Positions 35,567 to 44,186 are shown, numbered from the stretch's first letter. The stretch is DNA of 64,000 nt from Butyricicoccus pullicaecorum (GCA_021531865.1 JAFBIW010000002.1:186001-250000), one strand, 5' to 3'. The notes: generated by a model not told the origin, from the sequence alone. Numbers and translations: made by a program.

Positions 35567-37366
35567 ATGAATTCATCCGCCGCCGATCGCCGCACGTGCG
35601 ATCCCGCCCTGACCTGGGCGCTGACCGACCTCTTCCCCACCGACGACGCATGGCGCGCCGAGCTGAGCCGCGTGCGCGGCCTGCTGCCCGCGCTGGCCGC
35701 CTATCAGGGCCGTCTGGGCGAGTCTGCCGCCACCCTGCTCGCCTTCCTGCGGCTGGGCGACGATCTCTCCCGCGCGCTCGACGCGCTGGGCAACTACGCC
35801 CGCCGCAAAAACGACGAGGACACCCGCGTGCCCGCCTATCAGGAGATGAGCGCGCAGTATATGAATCTGGCGGTCGAGGTCAACCGCACTTCCGCCTTTG
35901 AGACCCCTGAAATTCTGGCCATCCCGGACGAAACGTTGGACGCCTTCTACGCGGCCGAACCCGGGCTGGAACACTACCGGCTGGCCCTGACCCGCATCCG
36001 CCGCGAGCGGCCGCACATCCTCTCGGCCGAGTGCGAGGCCCTGCTGGCCGCCGCCGGACAGATGAGTCAGGCGCCGGACGACATCTTTTCCTTTTTAAAT
36101 GACGCCGACCTGACCTTCCCGGACGCAGCGGACAGCGCAGGCAAGACCCATCCGGTCACCCACGCGACCTTCATTCCCCTGCTCCACGACCCCGACCGCG
36201 TCCTGCGCAAATCGGCCTTCCAGTCGCTTTATTCGGTCTACGGCCAGTTCCGCAACACCTTCGCCGCCGTGCTGAGCGCACAGATGAAGCAGCTCCAGTT
36301 CTTTGCCGACGCCCGCCATTACGACTCGGCGCTCGAAGCCGCCTTGTCGGGCAACGAGGTGCCGACCGGCATCTACCGCAGCCTGATCGACGCCGTGCGG
36401 CAGGGTCTGCCCGCCATGCACCGCTACGTCTCCCTGCGCAAGCGTCTGCTGGGGGTGGACGAGCTGCATTTCTACGACCTCTACACCCCGATCGTGGCCG
36501 ATCAGGACATTTCGGTCGATTACGAGCAGGCCAAGCAGACCGCGCTCGCCGCGCTCGCTCCCATGGGCGAGGACTATCTTGCCCTTCTGCGCGAGGGCTT
36601 CTCCTCCCGCTGGATCGACGTCTACCCCGGGCCGGGCAAGCGCTCGGGCGCGTATTCGGCCGGCCCCTACGGCGCGCATCCCTACGTTCTGCTCAACTAC
36701 ACCGATAAGCTGGACGATATGTTCACGCTGGTGCACGAGATGGGGCACGCCCTCCATTCCTACCTGTCAAACGCCAACCAGTCGGTCACCTACGCGAACT
36801 ACACGATCTTCGTGGCCGAGGTCGCCTCGACCTGCAACGAATCCCTGCTCATGCAGCACCTGCTGCGCACGACCGACGACAAGCGCCGCCGCGCCTATCT
36901 GATCAATTACTTCCTCGAGCAGTTCCGCGCGACCCTGTACCGCCAGACCATGTTCGCGGAATTTGAGCTGTGGTGCAGCGAGCAGACCCAGAAGGGCGAG
37001 GCGCTGACCGCCGAAGCGCTGTCGAACAAGTATCTCGCGCTGAACCGCGACTACTACGGCCCGGACATCGTGCTGGATGACGAAATCGCTCTCGAATGGG
37101 CGCGCATCCCGCATTTCTACTTCGATTTCTATGTTTATCAGTACGCTACCGGCTTCTCGGCCGCCATCGCCCTGTCCCAGCGTATTCTGCGCGAGGGAAA
37201 GCCCGCCGTGGACGATTATCTGGGCTTCCTGAAGGGCGGCTGCTCGGCCGACCCGATTTCCCTGCTGCGCGGCGCGGGCGTCGATATGGCGACCCCGGCG
37301 CCGACGGCCGACGCGCTGCGCCTGTTCGACGAGCTTGTCAGCGAGCTGGAGGAGCTGACCCGCTGA
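35567..37366 (+). CDS. pepF: Oligoendopeptidase F
   Basis: 599 residues, M3B zinc metallopeptidase that cuts short peptides in the cytoplasm. The zinc motif HEMGH is at 390-394 (TLVHEMGHALHSYLS), with the third-ligand Glu in the following EVASTCNESLL helix. The N-terminal helical region and the C-terminal DPISLLRGAGVDMATP are typical of PepF. SD AAAGGAG; monocistronic with a bidirectional terminator after it. Confidence 0.95.
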   Translation: MNSSAADRRTCDPALTWALTDLFPTDDAWRAELSRVRGLLPALAAYQGRLGESAATLLAFLRLGDDLSRALDALGNYARRKNDEDTRVPAYQEMSAQYMNLAVEVNRTSAFETPEILAIPDETLDAFYAAEPGLEHYRLALTRIRRERPHILSAECEALLAAAGQMSQAPDDIFSFLNDADLTFPDAADSAGKTHPVTHATFIPLLHDPDRVLRKSAFQSLYSVYGQFRNTFAAVLSAQMKQLQFFADARHYDSALEAALSGNEVPTGIYRSLIDAVRQGLPAMHRYVSLRKRLLGVDELHFYDLYTPIVADQDISVDYEQAKQTALAALAPMGEDYLALLREGFSSRWIDVYPGPGKRSGAYSAGPYGAHPYVLLNYTDKLDDMFTLVHEMGHALHSYLSNANQSVTYANYTIFVAEVASTCNESLLMQHLLRTTDDKRRRAYLINYFLEQFRATLYRQTMFAEFELWCSEQTQKGEALTAEALSNKYLALNRDYYGPDIVLDDEIALEWARIPHFYFDFYVYQYATGFSAAIALSQRILREGKPAVDDYLGFLKGGCSADPISLLRGAGVDMATPAPTADALRLFDELVSELEELTR

Positions 37367-37385
37367 GCTTGCCCTTCATCCACAC

Positions 37386-37426
37386 AAAAAAGCAGAGACC
37401 GCCCGGTTTTGGGCGGTCTCTTTTGG
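37386..37426. terminator. Bidirectional terminator
   Basis: AGAGACCGCCC, GGTTTT loop, GGGCGGTCTCT with A- and T-runs on either side; shared by pepF and the binding-protein gene on the other strand. Confidence 0.93.
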
Positions 37427-37520
37427 TTTGACGCTGTGTGGTTGGGGATTTGAAAAAAGAGGATCATACGCCGCGCGGCCGGTCAGCTCCGGCGGCGCGC
37501 CGGGGATTTGAAAGAATTGC

Positions 37521-38546
37521 TTACGGAACCAGCTCCTTGAGCTTGGCGAGGTACTCCGCAGCGTTTTCAGGGGTGATGACGTTGCAGCCGGTGTCGATGA
37601 ATTCAGGCAGCTCCTTGCCCTCGATCGCGTCGACCAGGCTCTTGACGCACTGGTAGCCCATGTTGTACGGATCCTGCGCGACGGTGCAGGAGATGGTGCC
37701 GTCCACGACGGCCTGCACGCCTGAGGAGATGCCGTCAAAGCCGCAGATCAGAATGCCCTTGTCCTGCGCACCGGCCGAGGTGATCGCACGGGCCGCGCCC
37801 AGCGCAACGTCATCGGCACAGCAGACGACTGCGTCCAACTCGGGGAAGGTGGACAGCGCGCCCTCCATGACATTGACTGCCTTATCGCCCACGCCGTCGG
37901 TATACAGGGTCGCAACGATGTTGCAGCCGCCCTCTTCGAGCGCCTTGGTGTAGCCGGCAACACGGGATTCCGAGGTCAGCTCGCCCTGAATATTGGCCAG
38001 AATGAGCACATCAGCGCCCTCGCCGACCTGCTCGGCGACATACTTGCCGCCCTGATATGCCGCATCCTCGTGCGCGGTGCCGATGAAGGTCGAAGCCGCG
38101 TCAAAGTTGGTGTCGATGGCGAGCACCGGCATTTCCGCGCCGGTGACAGTGGTGTTGATCATGCCGGAGTTGAGCGGTGCAACCGCGATGGCCTGCTTGG
38201 ACTTGGCGTTGACGATGGTCTCGACGATGTTCTGCTGACCGTCGAAATCGGTGTCGCCGGTCGCGCCGTAGACCTCGGCCTCGACGTTGCCCAGCTCGGC
38301 CTCGGCGGCCTCCACACCTGCGATGACGTAGCCCCAGTATTCGGACGCGGTCGTCTTGAGGATGACGCCGACCTGATACTTGTCGCCCGTCGCTTCGGGC
38401 TGCTGCGCCGCGTCAGTGGTGGTCTGGGCGTCGGCCTGCGCATCAGCCGCCGCCTGTTTGTCGGACGAGCCGCCGCAGGCGGTCATCGACGCGGTCAGAA
38501 CACCTGCAAGGAAAAGGGATGCGATGCGGGAAGTCAGTTTTTTCAT
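37521..38546 (-). CDS. Sugar-type ABC binding lipoprotein (RbsB-like)
   Basis: 341 residues. Lipoprotein signal ending in TAC (Cys24), Ala/Asp/Gln-rich spacer, then a Peripla_BP_4 domain: YQVGVILKTTASEYWGYVIA, AIAVAPLNSGMINTTV, PVLAIDTNFDAA, SESRVAGYTKALEEGG, DAVVCCADDVALGAARAI. Family ligands are pentoses, polyols, inositol or autoinducer-2. There are no cognate permease/ATPase genes next to it. It is the last gene of a probable SGLT-UroD-SBP operon (120-base gap holding a weak hairpin). SD AAGGAGAG. Confidence 0.88.
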   Translation of the reverse strand: MKKLTSRIASLFLAGVLTASMTACGGSSDKQAAADAQADAQTTTDAAQQPEATGDKYQVGVILKTTASEYWGYVIAGVEAAEAELGNVEAEVYGATGDTDFDGQQNIVETIVNAKSKQAIAVAPLNSGMINTTVTGAEMPVLAIDTNFDAASTFIGTAHEDAAYQGGKYVAEQVGEGADVLILANIQGELTSESRVAGYTKALEEGGCNIVATLYTDGVGDKAVNVMEGALSTFPELDAVVCCADDVALGAARAITSAGAQDKGILICGFDGISSGVQAVVDGTISCTVAQDPYNMGYQCVKSLVDAIEGKELPEFIDTGCNVITPENAAEYLAKLKELVP

Positions 38547-38666
38547 GTTGAATACTCTCCTTGATCCTGTTTTCTTTTCACTGTTCCAATGGGGTTTGGG
38601 GACGCCGGACGACCGCTCCGGCGCTCCCGGTTTTCAAAAAACGTCCGGAAACGTTTCTGACAAATG

Positions 38667-40019
38667 TTAGCCGTAAACGCGGGCGACCTCCTCGCGGGCG
38701 ATCTGTACCCAGCGGGACGCGTTTTCGGGGTGGTGACCCAGCGTGTGGTTGTCCTTCATCAGCAGCTCGACCTTATTTCCGCAGGTCTTGCAATAGGTCA
38801 GGACTTCATTCAGGCGGCGGCGGATATAATCCTCGTCCGGGTTGGGAACGGCGATATCGGTCGGGCTGACCTTATAGCAGTACACGTAATCGCCCTGTAA
38901 GTATTCGCTCATCTTGCGGCTGTCGGCCCACTGGGAGACCGAAACGCGGCGCAGGCGCGGGATCGCAGCCTTGACATATTCCCAGCGGCGGTCGAGACCC
39001 TCGCAGCAGCCGTAGTAGTTCAGACCGAACTTCTCGGCGATCTCGTGCTGATAGGGCAGCAGGAACTCCTTGACCATCTCGGGCGAGACCTCGCTCGTCT
39101 CCTGCGCCTCGTTAAAGCCCCACATATCCATGAGCTTGACCTGTCCGGGCGTGCCGTGCAGCTCGCTCGTCCAGCCGGTGCCGCCCGAGCCGATGTACAT
39201 GCTCTCGCAGTTGTTCGGCAGCAGGCCGTTTTTCTCGAGATAGTCGAACTTTGCGAGGTAGCCGTCGGTAAACCGGCGCATCATCTCGTGCACCTTGTCC
39301 GGGAAGTCGTAGAAGTCGCACATCATGTTTTCCATGCCGCGCAGGTTGGAATAGGACAGGGACAGATCGGGCGACCACCACCACTTGTGGCGGAATTCGA
39401 CCTTCAGAATGCCGTCAAAGACCTCCTCGGCCGCGTGGAAGGCCGCGTTCGAGGCTTCCCAGTCGACGTGGATCTCGGGTGTTTTGATGAGCGAGGATAC
39501 ATCCAGCTCTTCAAATTCGTCCTCATCCAGCTCGGCCAGCGGGGATTTCCAGACGTAGGCTTCGCCCTTGGTCGGGTCGCCGATGCGCTCCTCCGCGATG
39601 CCCCATCCGGTGTCGACCGCGTGATAGGGCAGGTACAGCTTGGCCTCGACGACCTTGTCGTCCTTCATGACCTCGGCCCAGTAGATCTCCTTGCGCAGCC
39701 ACATTTCCCAGTCGGCCGCCATTTCGCCCTCGCACTCGATCGTCTTGTCCCACGGGAAAATTTCGTTCCAGCCGTTCTCGCAGTCGATGAAGATGACCGG
39801 CTGCTCGGTCTTGAGGTCGTTGTGCGCCGTCCAGAGCGCCTTCTTCTCCTGCTCATAGGGCCGCTCGGCCAGCGCGCGCAGGCGCAGACCCAGTTCCCGC
39901 AGGATGGCCTTGTCGTGGTCGGAGACCACGCACTGCTCGATCGGCCAGCCGTGCACCATCAGGTTGCCGCCCTGACCCTGGTCGATTCGGTTGACACCGA
40001 CAAATTCATCTACTTTCAT
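38667..40019 (-). CDS. UroD/MtaA-fold protein, probable methyltransferase-like
   Basis: 450 residues, uroporphyrinogen decarboxylase superfamily in the divergent branch seen in gut Firmicutes; too long and too different from HemE (about 345) to be the haem enzyme. A possible zinc/thiol set is YYGCCEGLDRRW and the C-terminal CKTCGNKVELLMKDNHTLGH, in places where MtaA/CmuA methyltransferases bind zinc. The substrate is unknown; no corrinoid protein gene is adjacent, although the genome makes cobalamin. ATG 40019 was preferred to the GTG at 40028, which is too close to AAAGGA. Between the SGLT symporter and the binding protein. Confidence 0.75.
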   Translation of the reverse strand: MKVDEFVGVNRIDQGQGGNLMVHGWPIEQCVVSDHDKAILRELGLRLRALAERPYEQEKKALWTAHNDLKTEQPVIFIDCENGWNEIFPWDKTIECEGEMAADWEMWLRKEIYWAEVMKDDKVVEAKLYLPYHAVDTGWGIAEERIGDPTKGEAYVWKSPLAELDEDEFEELDVSSLIKTPEIHVDWEASNAAFHAAEEVFDGILKVEFRHKWWWSPDLSLSYSNLRGMENMMCDFYDFPDKVHEMMRRFTDGYLAKFDYLEKNGLLPNNCESMYIGSGGTGWTSELHGTPGQVKLMDMWGFNEAQETSEVSPEMVKEFLLPYQHEIAEKFGLNYYGCCEGLDRRWEYVKAAIPRLRRVSVSQWADSRKMSEYLQGDYVYCYKVSPTDIAVPNPDEDYIRRRLNEVLTYCKTCGNKVELLMKDNHTLGHHPENASRWVQIAREEVARVYG

Positions 40020-40103
40020 TTGGATCACGATTCCTTTCTGTCGTATGCCCGCAGAGCGGGCGGTCTGATTTTGTGTATTGTGTATTGTTTTATTGCTTCC
40101 TTT

Positions 40104-41717
40104 TTAGAGCATCGAAGCCAGACCGAGGGGAGAGAACAGCGCGTAAACGGCCAGCATACAGATGATGCAAAGCATGCAGGCCGGCTTGGCATACTTCCAG
40201 GGCGTCAGATCGACCGCGCCGACGTCCTCCAGCTCGAAGTCGGTCTCGCGGGGCTTGAGCTTGCCGACCGCGATCATGATGAGCATATCCACGATGAACA
40301 GGACGGACAGGATCCACAGATAATGGACATTGATGCCGAACGAGGGCAGCAGGTGGCTCAGCGCATACAGGATGACGTGCGCAATCAGCGTGACCTTGGG
40401 CGCCAGCGCCGGAATACGCTTGGAGTAGAAGCCGCACAGCACGGTCGCCAGAATGGGCATAGAATAGAAGCCGAAGCAGTCCTGCAGGAAGTCATACAGA
40501 CCGGAGGGCGCGTTGATGACGAACGGCGCAACAACGATCGCGATGACCGCCAGACCGGTGCCGAAATACTTGCCAATCTTGACCAGATGCTTGTCGTCGC
40601 AGGTCGGATTGATCAGCGGACGGTGGAAGTCCAGCGTATACAGGATAACGCAGCTATTGAGCGCCGAGTTAAAGGACGAAAGGATCGCGCCGAACAGAAC
40701 GGCTGCAAAGAAGCCCAGCAGCCAGCCCGGAATAACCTTGGCCACCAGCATCGGATACGCTGCGTCGGTGTTGTTCATCAGGCTGTCGCCGAAGAAGCGA
40801 TAGGCCAGCAGGCCGCAGATCGTAATGAAGAAGGGATCGACGAGCTTGAGGAAGCCGGTGAAAATCGCGCCCTTCTGGCTCTCCGCCAGGCTCTTGCCGG
40901 CCAGAGAACGCTGAATGATGGACTGGTTGGTGCACCAGTAGAACAGGTTGTTGAAGGTCATGCCGAGGAACAGAACCGGCCACGGCACCATAGGCGGCAG
41001 CGCGTCTGCCGGATTGATCGCATTGAACTTTTCCGCCGGGACATTGGATACAAAATCACCCAGACCGGCGAAGAAATTGCCACCGCCCATCATGCAGATC
41101 GCCAGAATCGGCACGAGGAAGCCGCCGACCAGCAGGCCGACACCGTTGATCGTATCGGATACCGCGACTGCCTTCAGGCCGCCAAAGATGGCGTAGATCG
41201 CGCCGACCAGACCGATGCCGAAGCAGAGGATCGCAATGGTTGCAAACTGGGACAGACCGAACAGCTCGTCGAGATTGAAAATGCGGTTGAATGCCAGCGC
41301 GCCCGAATACAGAACGGTCGGCAGGTAGGTCAGCAGGTAGCCCAGCAGGAACAGGAACGAGATGATGCGCTTGACAGTCGCATCATATCGCTGCTCCAGA
41401 AACTCGGGAATGGTGGTAATGCCTGCTTTCAGATAGCGGGGCAGAAAGATCATCGCCAGACAGAGCAGAGCGAAGCTGGCACTGACCGACCAGTTCATCG
41501 CGCCCATGTTGGTCGCGTAGCTCTGACCGGACTGGCCGACGAGCTGCTCGGTCGAAAGATTGGTCAGCTCGAGCGAACCCGCGATGACCAGACCGGACAG
41601 GCCGCGTCCCGCAAGGAAATAGCCTTCTTTGGTATCCAGATTGTCGTCTCGCGTCCGCCACCAGGAAATCAGGGCGACGAGCGCGGTAAAGCCCACGAAT
41701 GTGAGGATCGTGAACAT
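40104..41717 (-). CDS. Sodium:solute symporter, SGLT type
   Basis: 537 residues, about fourteen membrane helices, SLC5/SSS family. Sequence around NLSTEQLVGQSGQSYATNMG and FYWCTNQSIIQRSLAGKSL resembles the vSGLT sugar branch rather than PutP or PanF, so a sugar, polyol or similar neutral substrate is likely. SD AGGAGG. First gene of the operon with the UroD-fold protein and the RbsB-like lipoprotein; divergent from an AraC regulator 435 bases away. Confidence 0.9.
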   Translation of the reverse strand: MFTILTFVGFTALVALISWWRTRDDNLDTKEGYFLAGRGLSGLVIAGSLELTNLSTEQLVGQSGQSYATNMGAMNWSVSASFALLCLAMIFLPRYLKAGITTIPEFLEQRYDATVKRIISFLFLLGYLLTYLPTVLYSGALAFNRIFNLDELFGLSQFATIAILCFGIGLVGAIYAIFGGLKAVAVSDTINGVGLLVGGFLVPILAICMMGGGNFFAGLGDFVSNVPAEKFNAINPADALPPMVPWPVLFLGMTFNNLFYWCTNQSIIQRSLAGKSLAESQKGAIFTGFLKLVDPFFITICGLLAYRFFGDSLMNNTDAAYPMLVAKVIPGWLLGFFAAVLFGAILSSFNSALNSCVILYTLDFHRPLINPTCDDKHLVKIGKYFGTGLAVIAIVVAPFVINAPSGLYDFLQDCFGFYSMPILATVLCGFYSKRIPALAPKVTLIAHVILYALSHLLPSFGINVHYLWILSVLFIVDMLIMIAVGKLKPRETDFELEDVGAVDLTPWKYAKPACMLCIICMLAVYALFSPLGLASML

Positions 41718-41777
41718 GCTTTCATCCTCCTAAAATGTTTGTTTTCCGAAATTCTCCCCTTGAAAATTTCGTTTTGA

Positions 41778-42002
41778 TTATTGCTTTCTTTTCTTCCTGG
41801 AATTCCATGTCTGCATCTTATCATAAATCGAATCATAATACAAATCTGTAAAAACCGCAATATCCGTAGATTTGTGCAGGTTTACCATCGGATCTTTCCC
41901 AATCACATTGTTTGAATTCAACAAATTCTTATCCGTTTCTTTCTCATCTTTTGACGGACATGCAATTCCTTCCGGAAATACATTCGAAAAATGCGCATCC
42001 AT
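41778..42002 (-). CDS. Hypothetical 74-residue protein in AT-rich divergent region
   Basis: ATG at 42002 preceded by AGGGGGG with four bases between. No family recognised. The sequence is Asn/Lys/Asp-rich with a basic tail (NSRKKRKQ). Base composition is much more AT-rich than all neighbours, which fits either a recently acquired small gene or a promoter region that happens to be open. It ends 60 bases before the symporter gene and would be cotranscribed. Treat as doubtful. Confidence 0.35.
   Translation of the reverse strand: MDAHFSNVFPEGIACPSKDEKETDKNLLNSNNVIGKDPMVNLHKSTDIAVFTDLYYDSIYDKMQTWNSRKKRKQ
41820..41838 (-). promoter_or_regulatory. Direct repeats TTATGAT, possible AraC-type site
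   Basis: Read on the minus strand, two TTATGAT copies with a 12-base period (41838-41832 and 41826-41820), about 100 bases upstream of the symporter start. AraC-family proteins bind such direct repeats. Confidence 0.4.
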
Positions 42003-42090
42003 TTTTCCCCCCTATGCCGACCGCACGAAATCATTTTTTCCCCGCTGAAAAACATGATCATTTTCCGAAAGTATTTCACGAATATCCGCA

Positions 42091-42119
42091 TTGTGTTTTT
42101 CCGTCCAGTATGATAAAAT
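42091..42119 (+). promoter_or_regulatory. Predicted promoter of the AraC-family gene
   Basis: TTGTGT, 17 bases, TAAAAT at 42114-42119. Confidence 0.65.
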
Positions 42120-42151
42120 AAATTATTTCAAGCGGCAAGGAGGACGGTTCC

Positions 42152-43003
42152 ATGCTCTGTCAGAACGAGACCGGTGTGCTCTCCGGCTCTGAGATCTTTT
42201 TCAACACGGTCGGCCCGGTCACCCAGCGGCTGTTCTACTACGTCGGCTGCTGCGGACACTATTACTGTGAGCGGGGCTACAAGATCAACCGCCGCCACAT
42301 GGACAGCCTGCTGCTCATGCTGATCGAAAAGGGCGAGATGCGGCTGGACTACCAGAACCAGAAATACACCGCCCTGCCGGGCGACATCATCCTGCTGGAC
42401 GGCACCTTCCCCCAGTATTACGACACGGGCGATTACGTCGAATTTTACTGGATGCATCTGGGCGGGGTCAACAGCTTCGAGCTGTGCGAGCACCTGTCCC
42501 GCGCGCGTGGCGGCATCCTCTTCCGCACGGCGAACAACGAGCAGGCGGCTACCCTGATCCGTGATCTGGTCTCCCAGTTCGCCAATCACCAGACCATTTC
42601 GGACGCCGAACACTCCCGTCTGCTGCACAGCATCCTGTGCTACCTGATGCCGGGCAGCCGGTCGGACGCGGCGGAGACGCCGGACAGCCCCGTCCGGCAG
42701 GCAACGCGGTTCATCGAGGCCCATCTGGGCGAAAAGCTCAGTCTGGAGCGGGTGGCCGAAGCCGTGCACCTCAGCCCCTCCCACCTCATCTGCCTGTTCC
42801 GCGCCGAGCTGCACCATTCCCCGCATGAATACATCGTGCTCCTGCGCATGGATCGGGCGAAATACCTGCTCAAGACCACCTCCCTGCCGATCAAGGCGAT
42901 CGCGGTCGAGGTGGGCTACGGCAACGAATCGAGCTTCACCGGCGCCTTCACCGAGCGCATCGGCATCTCGCCCCGCCGCTTCCGCGAGCTGCCGCTCGGC
43001 TGA
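42152..43003 (+). CDS. AraC family transcriptional regulator
   Basis: 283 residues: N-terminal cupin-like ligand domain (about 10-150; ALPGDIILLDGTFPQYY), C-terminal double helix-turn-helix (about 185-283; LSLERVAEAVHLSPSHLICL and KAIAVEVGYGNESSFTGAF). Divergent from the SGLT-UroD-SBP operon, so it most likely activates that operon in response to its substrate. SD AAGGAGG. Confidence 0.92.
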   Translation: MLCQNETGVLSGSEIFFNTVGPVTQRLFYYVGCCGHYYCERGYKINRRHMDSLLLMLIEKGEMRLDYQNQKYTALPGDIILLDGTFPQYYDTGDYVEFYWMHLGGVNSFELCEHLSRARGGILFRTANNEQAATLIRDLVSQFANHQTISDAEHSRLLHSILCYLMPGSRSDAAETPDSPVRQATRFIEAHLGEKLSLERVAEAVHLSPSHLICLFRAELHHSPHEYIVLLRMDRAKYLLKTTSLPIKAIAVEVGYGNESSFTGAFTERIGISPRRFRELPLG

Positions 43004-43045
43004 CGCTGCGATACCGATAGAATCGAACAAAGGAGGAAAAACCGC

Positions 43046-43222
43046 ATGGCCGCAAGCTGTGACGACTGCACCTACAACATCTATGACGAGGAAATGGACG
43101 CGTATTTCTGCGAAGCGCCCCTCGACGAGGACGAGCTTTGCCGCCTGCTCGCGCAGGGCAAAAGCTGCCCCTATTACCGCCGCGACGGCGGCGATTACGC
43201 CCTCGTCCGCCATCAAAACTGA
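43046..43222 (+). CDS. Small Cys-containing protein, DUF6472-like
   Basis: 58 residues, ATG at 43046 after AAAGGAGG. Starts MAASCDDCTYNIYDEEMDAY; four Cys (C-x-x-C near the N-terminus, then the single Cys of YFCEAPLDEDEL and of SCPYYRR) suggest a small zinc or redox domain. The acidic middle and the ending ALVRHQN match, from memory, the DUF6472 family widespread in Clostridia, of unknown function. Lies 42 bases after the AraC gene, before a strong terminator. Confidence 0.85.
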   Translation: MAASCDDCTYNIYDEEMDAYFCEAPLDEDELCRLLAQGKSCPYYRRDGGDYALVRHQN

Positions 43223-43230
43223 ATAAAAGA

Positions 43231-43265
43231 CGCAAAAAAACGTCCCCGTTTGGGGACGTTTTTGC
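43231..43265. terminator. Terminator after the DUF6472-like gene
   Basis: AAAAACGTCCCC, GTTT loop, GGGGACGTTTTT; bidirectional. Confidence 0.93.
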
Positions 43266-43304
43266 ATCTATCTGATGTTCGATTCCGAATCGACCTTCGT
43301 CCTG

Positions 43305-43525
43305 TCACTTCTTGTAAACGCCGTAGTTCTTGGCAATGTCGATGTCGAAACTGCCGGGTGGATTCGAGGAAGGCGTTCGCGCAGGTCTCCGCGTCGGTCG
43401 ACCACTGCTCATCCGCGAACACGTGACCGATCTTCTGCCCGGTCGCCCGGTTGGTCATGACCGCGCCCGCGTTCATCTCCGAAACAGAGCTTGGTCGGAT
43501 TACAGTATGTGAAATTTCCCAGCAT
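43305..43525 (-). pseudogene. Decayed gene, possibly iron-containing alcohol dehydrogenase
   Basis: A perfect start context (GAGGGAGGA, ATG at 43525, 13 bases after the flavodoxin stop) opens MLGNFTYCNPTKLCFG, like the N-terminus of Fe-dependent butanol/lactaldehyde-type dehydrogenases. The frame stops after 38 codons. In another frame EMNAGAVMTNRATGQKIGHV follows at once, like the mid-protein NAD(H)-site segment of the same enzymes. A further frame gives SFDIDIAKNYGVYKK before a stop at 43305. So about 220 bases hold scraps of what should be over 1 kb. Parent family is tentative. Confidence 0.55.
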
Positions 43526-43538
43526 GATCGTTCCTCCC

Positions 43539-44078
43539 TCAGAGCTGGTTTCCCATGTCATAGGCTTCCTGCAGGGCGGGATGCCCCGCGGTCTCTCCCG
43601 TGCCGGTCACGCTGCCGGCAAACACCGTCCCGGCCAAAGATGCTTTCTCAAAGCAGTCGATCCAGCCGGTCAGACCGCCGACCGCCCGCGCGGGCACGTC
43701 CGCCCCGTCGTCGGCCGCCGCCGTCAGCAGATAGATCTCCCGGAACGCATAGTCGGACGCGAACAGGGAATTTGCCCGGTCAAGCAGGGTCTTCATCTGA
43801 CCGCTCATCTCGTAATAATAAATGGGCGTTGCGAAGGCAATCACATCCGCCATCCGCATTTTTTCCGCGATTTCGATGGCGTCGTCCGGGATAACGCACC
43901 GTCCGGCCGACTGACAGGCCAGACAGCCCCGGCAGAACGCGATCGTCTTTCCCCGCAGTGTGACCTTCTCCACCATATTTCCCGCAGCTTGGGCGCCCGC
44001 AAGGAAGGCATCCGCCAGCGCCTCGGAATTGCTTCCCGGCCGCAGGCTCGTGCTGATTACAAGTACATGCTTTGCCAT
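43539..44078 (-). CDS. Flavodoxin-family NAD(P)H:FMN oxidoreductase
   Basis: 179 residues, flavodoxin-like fold: ISTSLRPGSNSEALADAF (FMN phosphate loop), then a Cys cluster CRGCLACQSAGRC as in iron-sulfur flavoproteins, and ATPIYYYEMSGQMKTLLDR (FMN ring contacts). Likely reduces quinones, metals or other electrophiles, or passes electrons to a partner. The next gene downstream is decayed. The promoter overlaps that of merR and shows the 19-base spacer of MerR-activated genes. Confidence 0.9.
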   Translation of the reverse strand: MAKHVLVISTSLRPGSNSEALADAFLAGAQAAGNMVEKVTLRGKTIAFCRGCLACQSAGRCVIPDDAIEIAEKMRMADVIAFATPIYYYEMSGQMKTLLDRANSLFASDYAFREIYLLTAAADDGADVPARAVGGLTGWIDCFEKASLAGTVFAGSVTGTGETAGHPALQEAYDMGNQL

Positions 44079-44098
44079 GTTTGATCCTCCAAAATTGA

Positions 44099-44127
44099 TT
44101 GACAGCGTGTTGCTGCTCTGTTATACT
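44099..44127 (+). promoter_or_regulatory. Predicted merR promoter
   Basis: TTGACA, 17 bases, TATACT at 44122-44127: close to consensus. Confidence 0.8.
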
Positions 44128-44128
44128 C

Positions 44129-44159
44129 ATCCTATACCCTAAACCTGACTTCAGGTCAA
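44129..44159 (-). promoter_or_regulatory. MerR-type promoter and operator of the flavodoxin gene
   Basis: On the minus strand TTGACC (44159-44154), 19-base spacer, TAGGAT (44134-44129). The dyad ACCTGA-AG-TCAGGT (44156-44143) lies in the spacer, the hallmark of MerR-family regulation by DNA untwisting. A 17-base reading (TATAGG) is also possible. Confidence 0.72.
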
Positions 44160-44186
44160 TATTTTTTTGAAATAAAATGGGGGAAA

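Noticed and set aside
38667-40019. Reading the UroD-fold gene as hemE of haem synthesis
   Set aside because: It is about 100 residues too long, lacks the HemE N-terminal pattern and sits with transport genes, not with the hem genes.
39045-41777. 910-codon plus-strand frame opposite the symporter and UroD genes
   Set aside because: Shadow of two genes with clear homology; amino acid composition is not that of a protein family.
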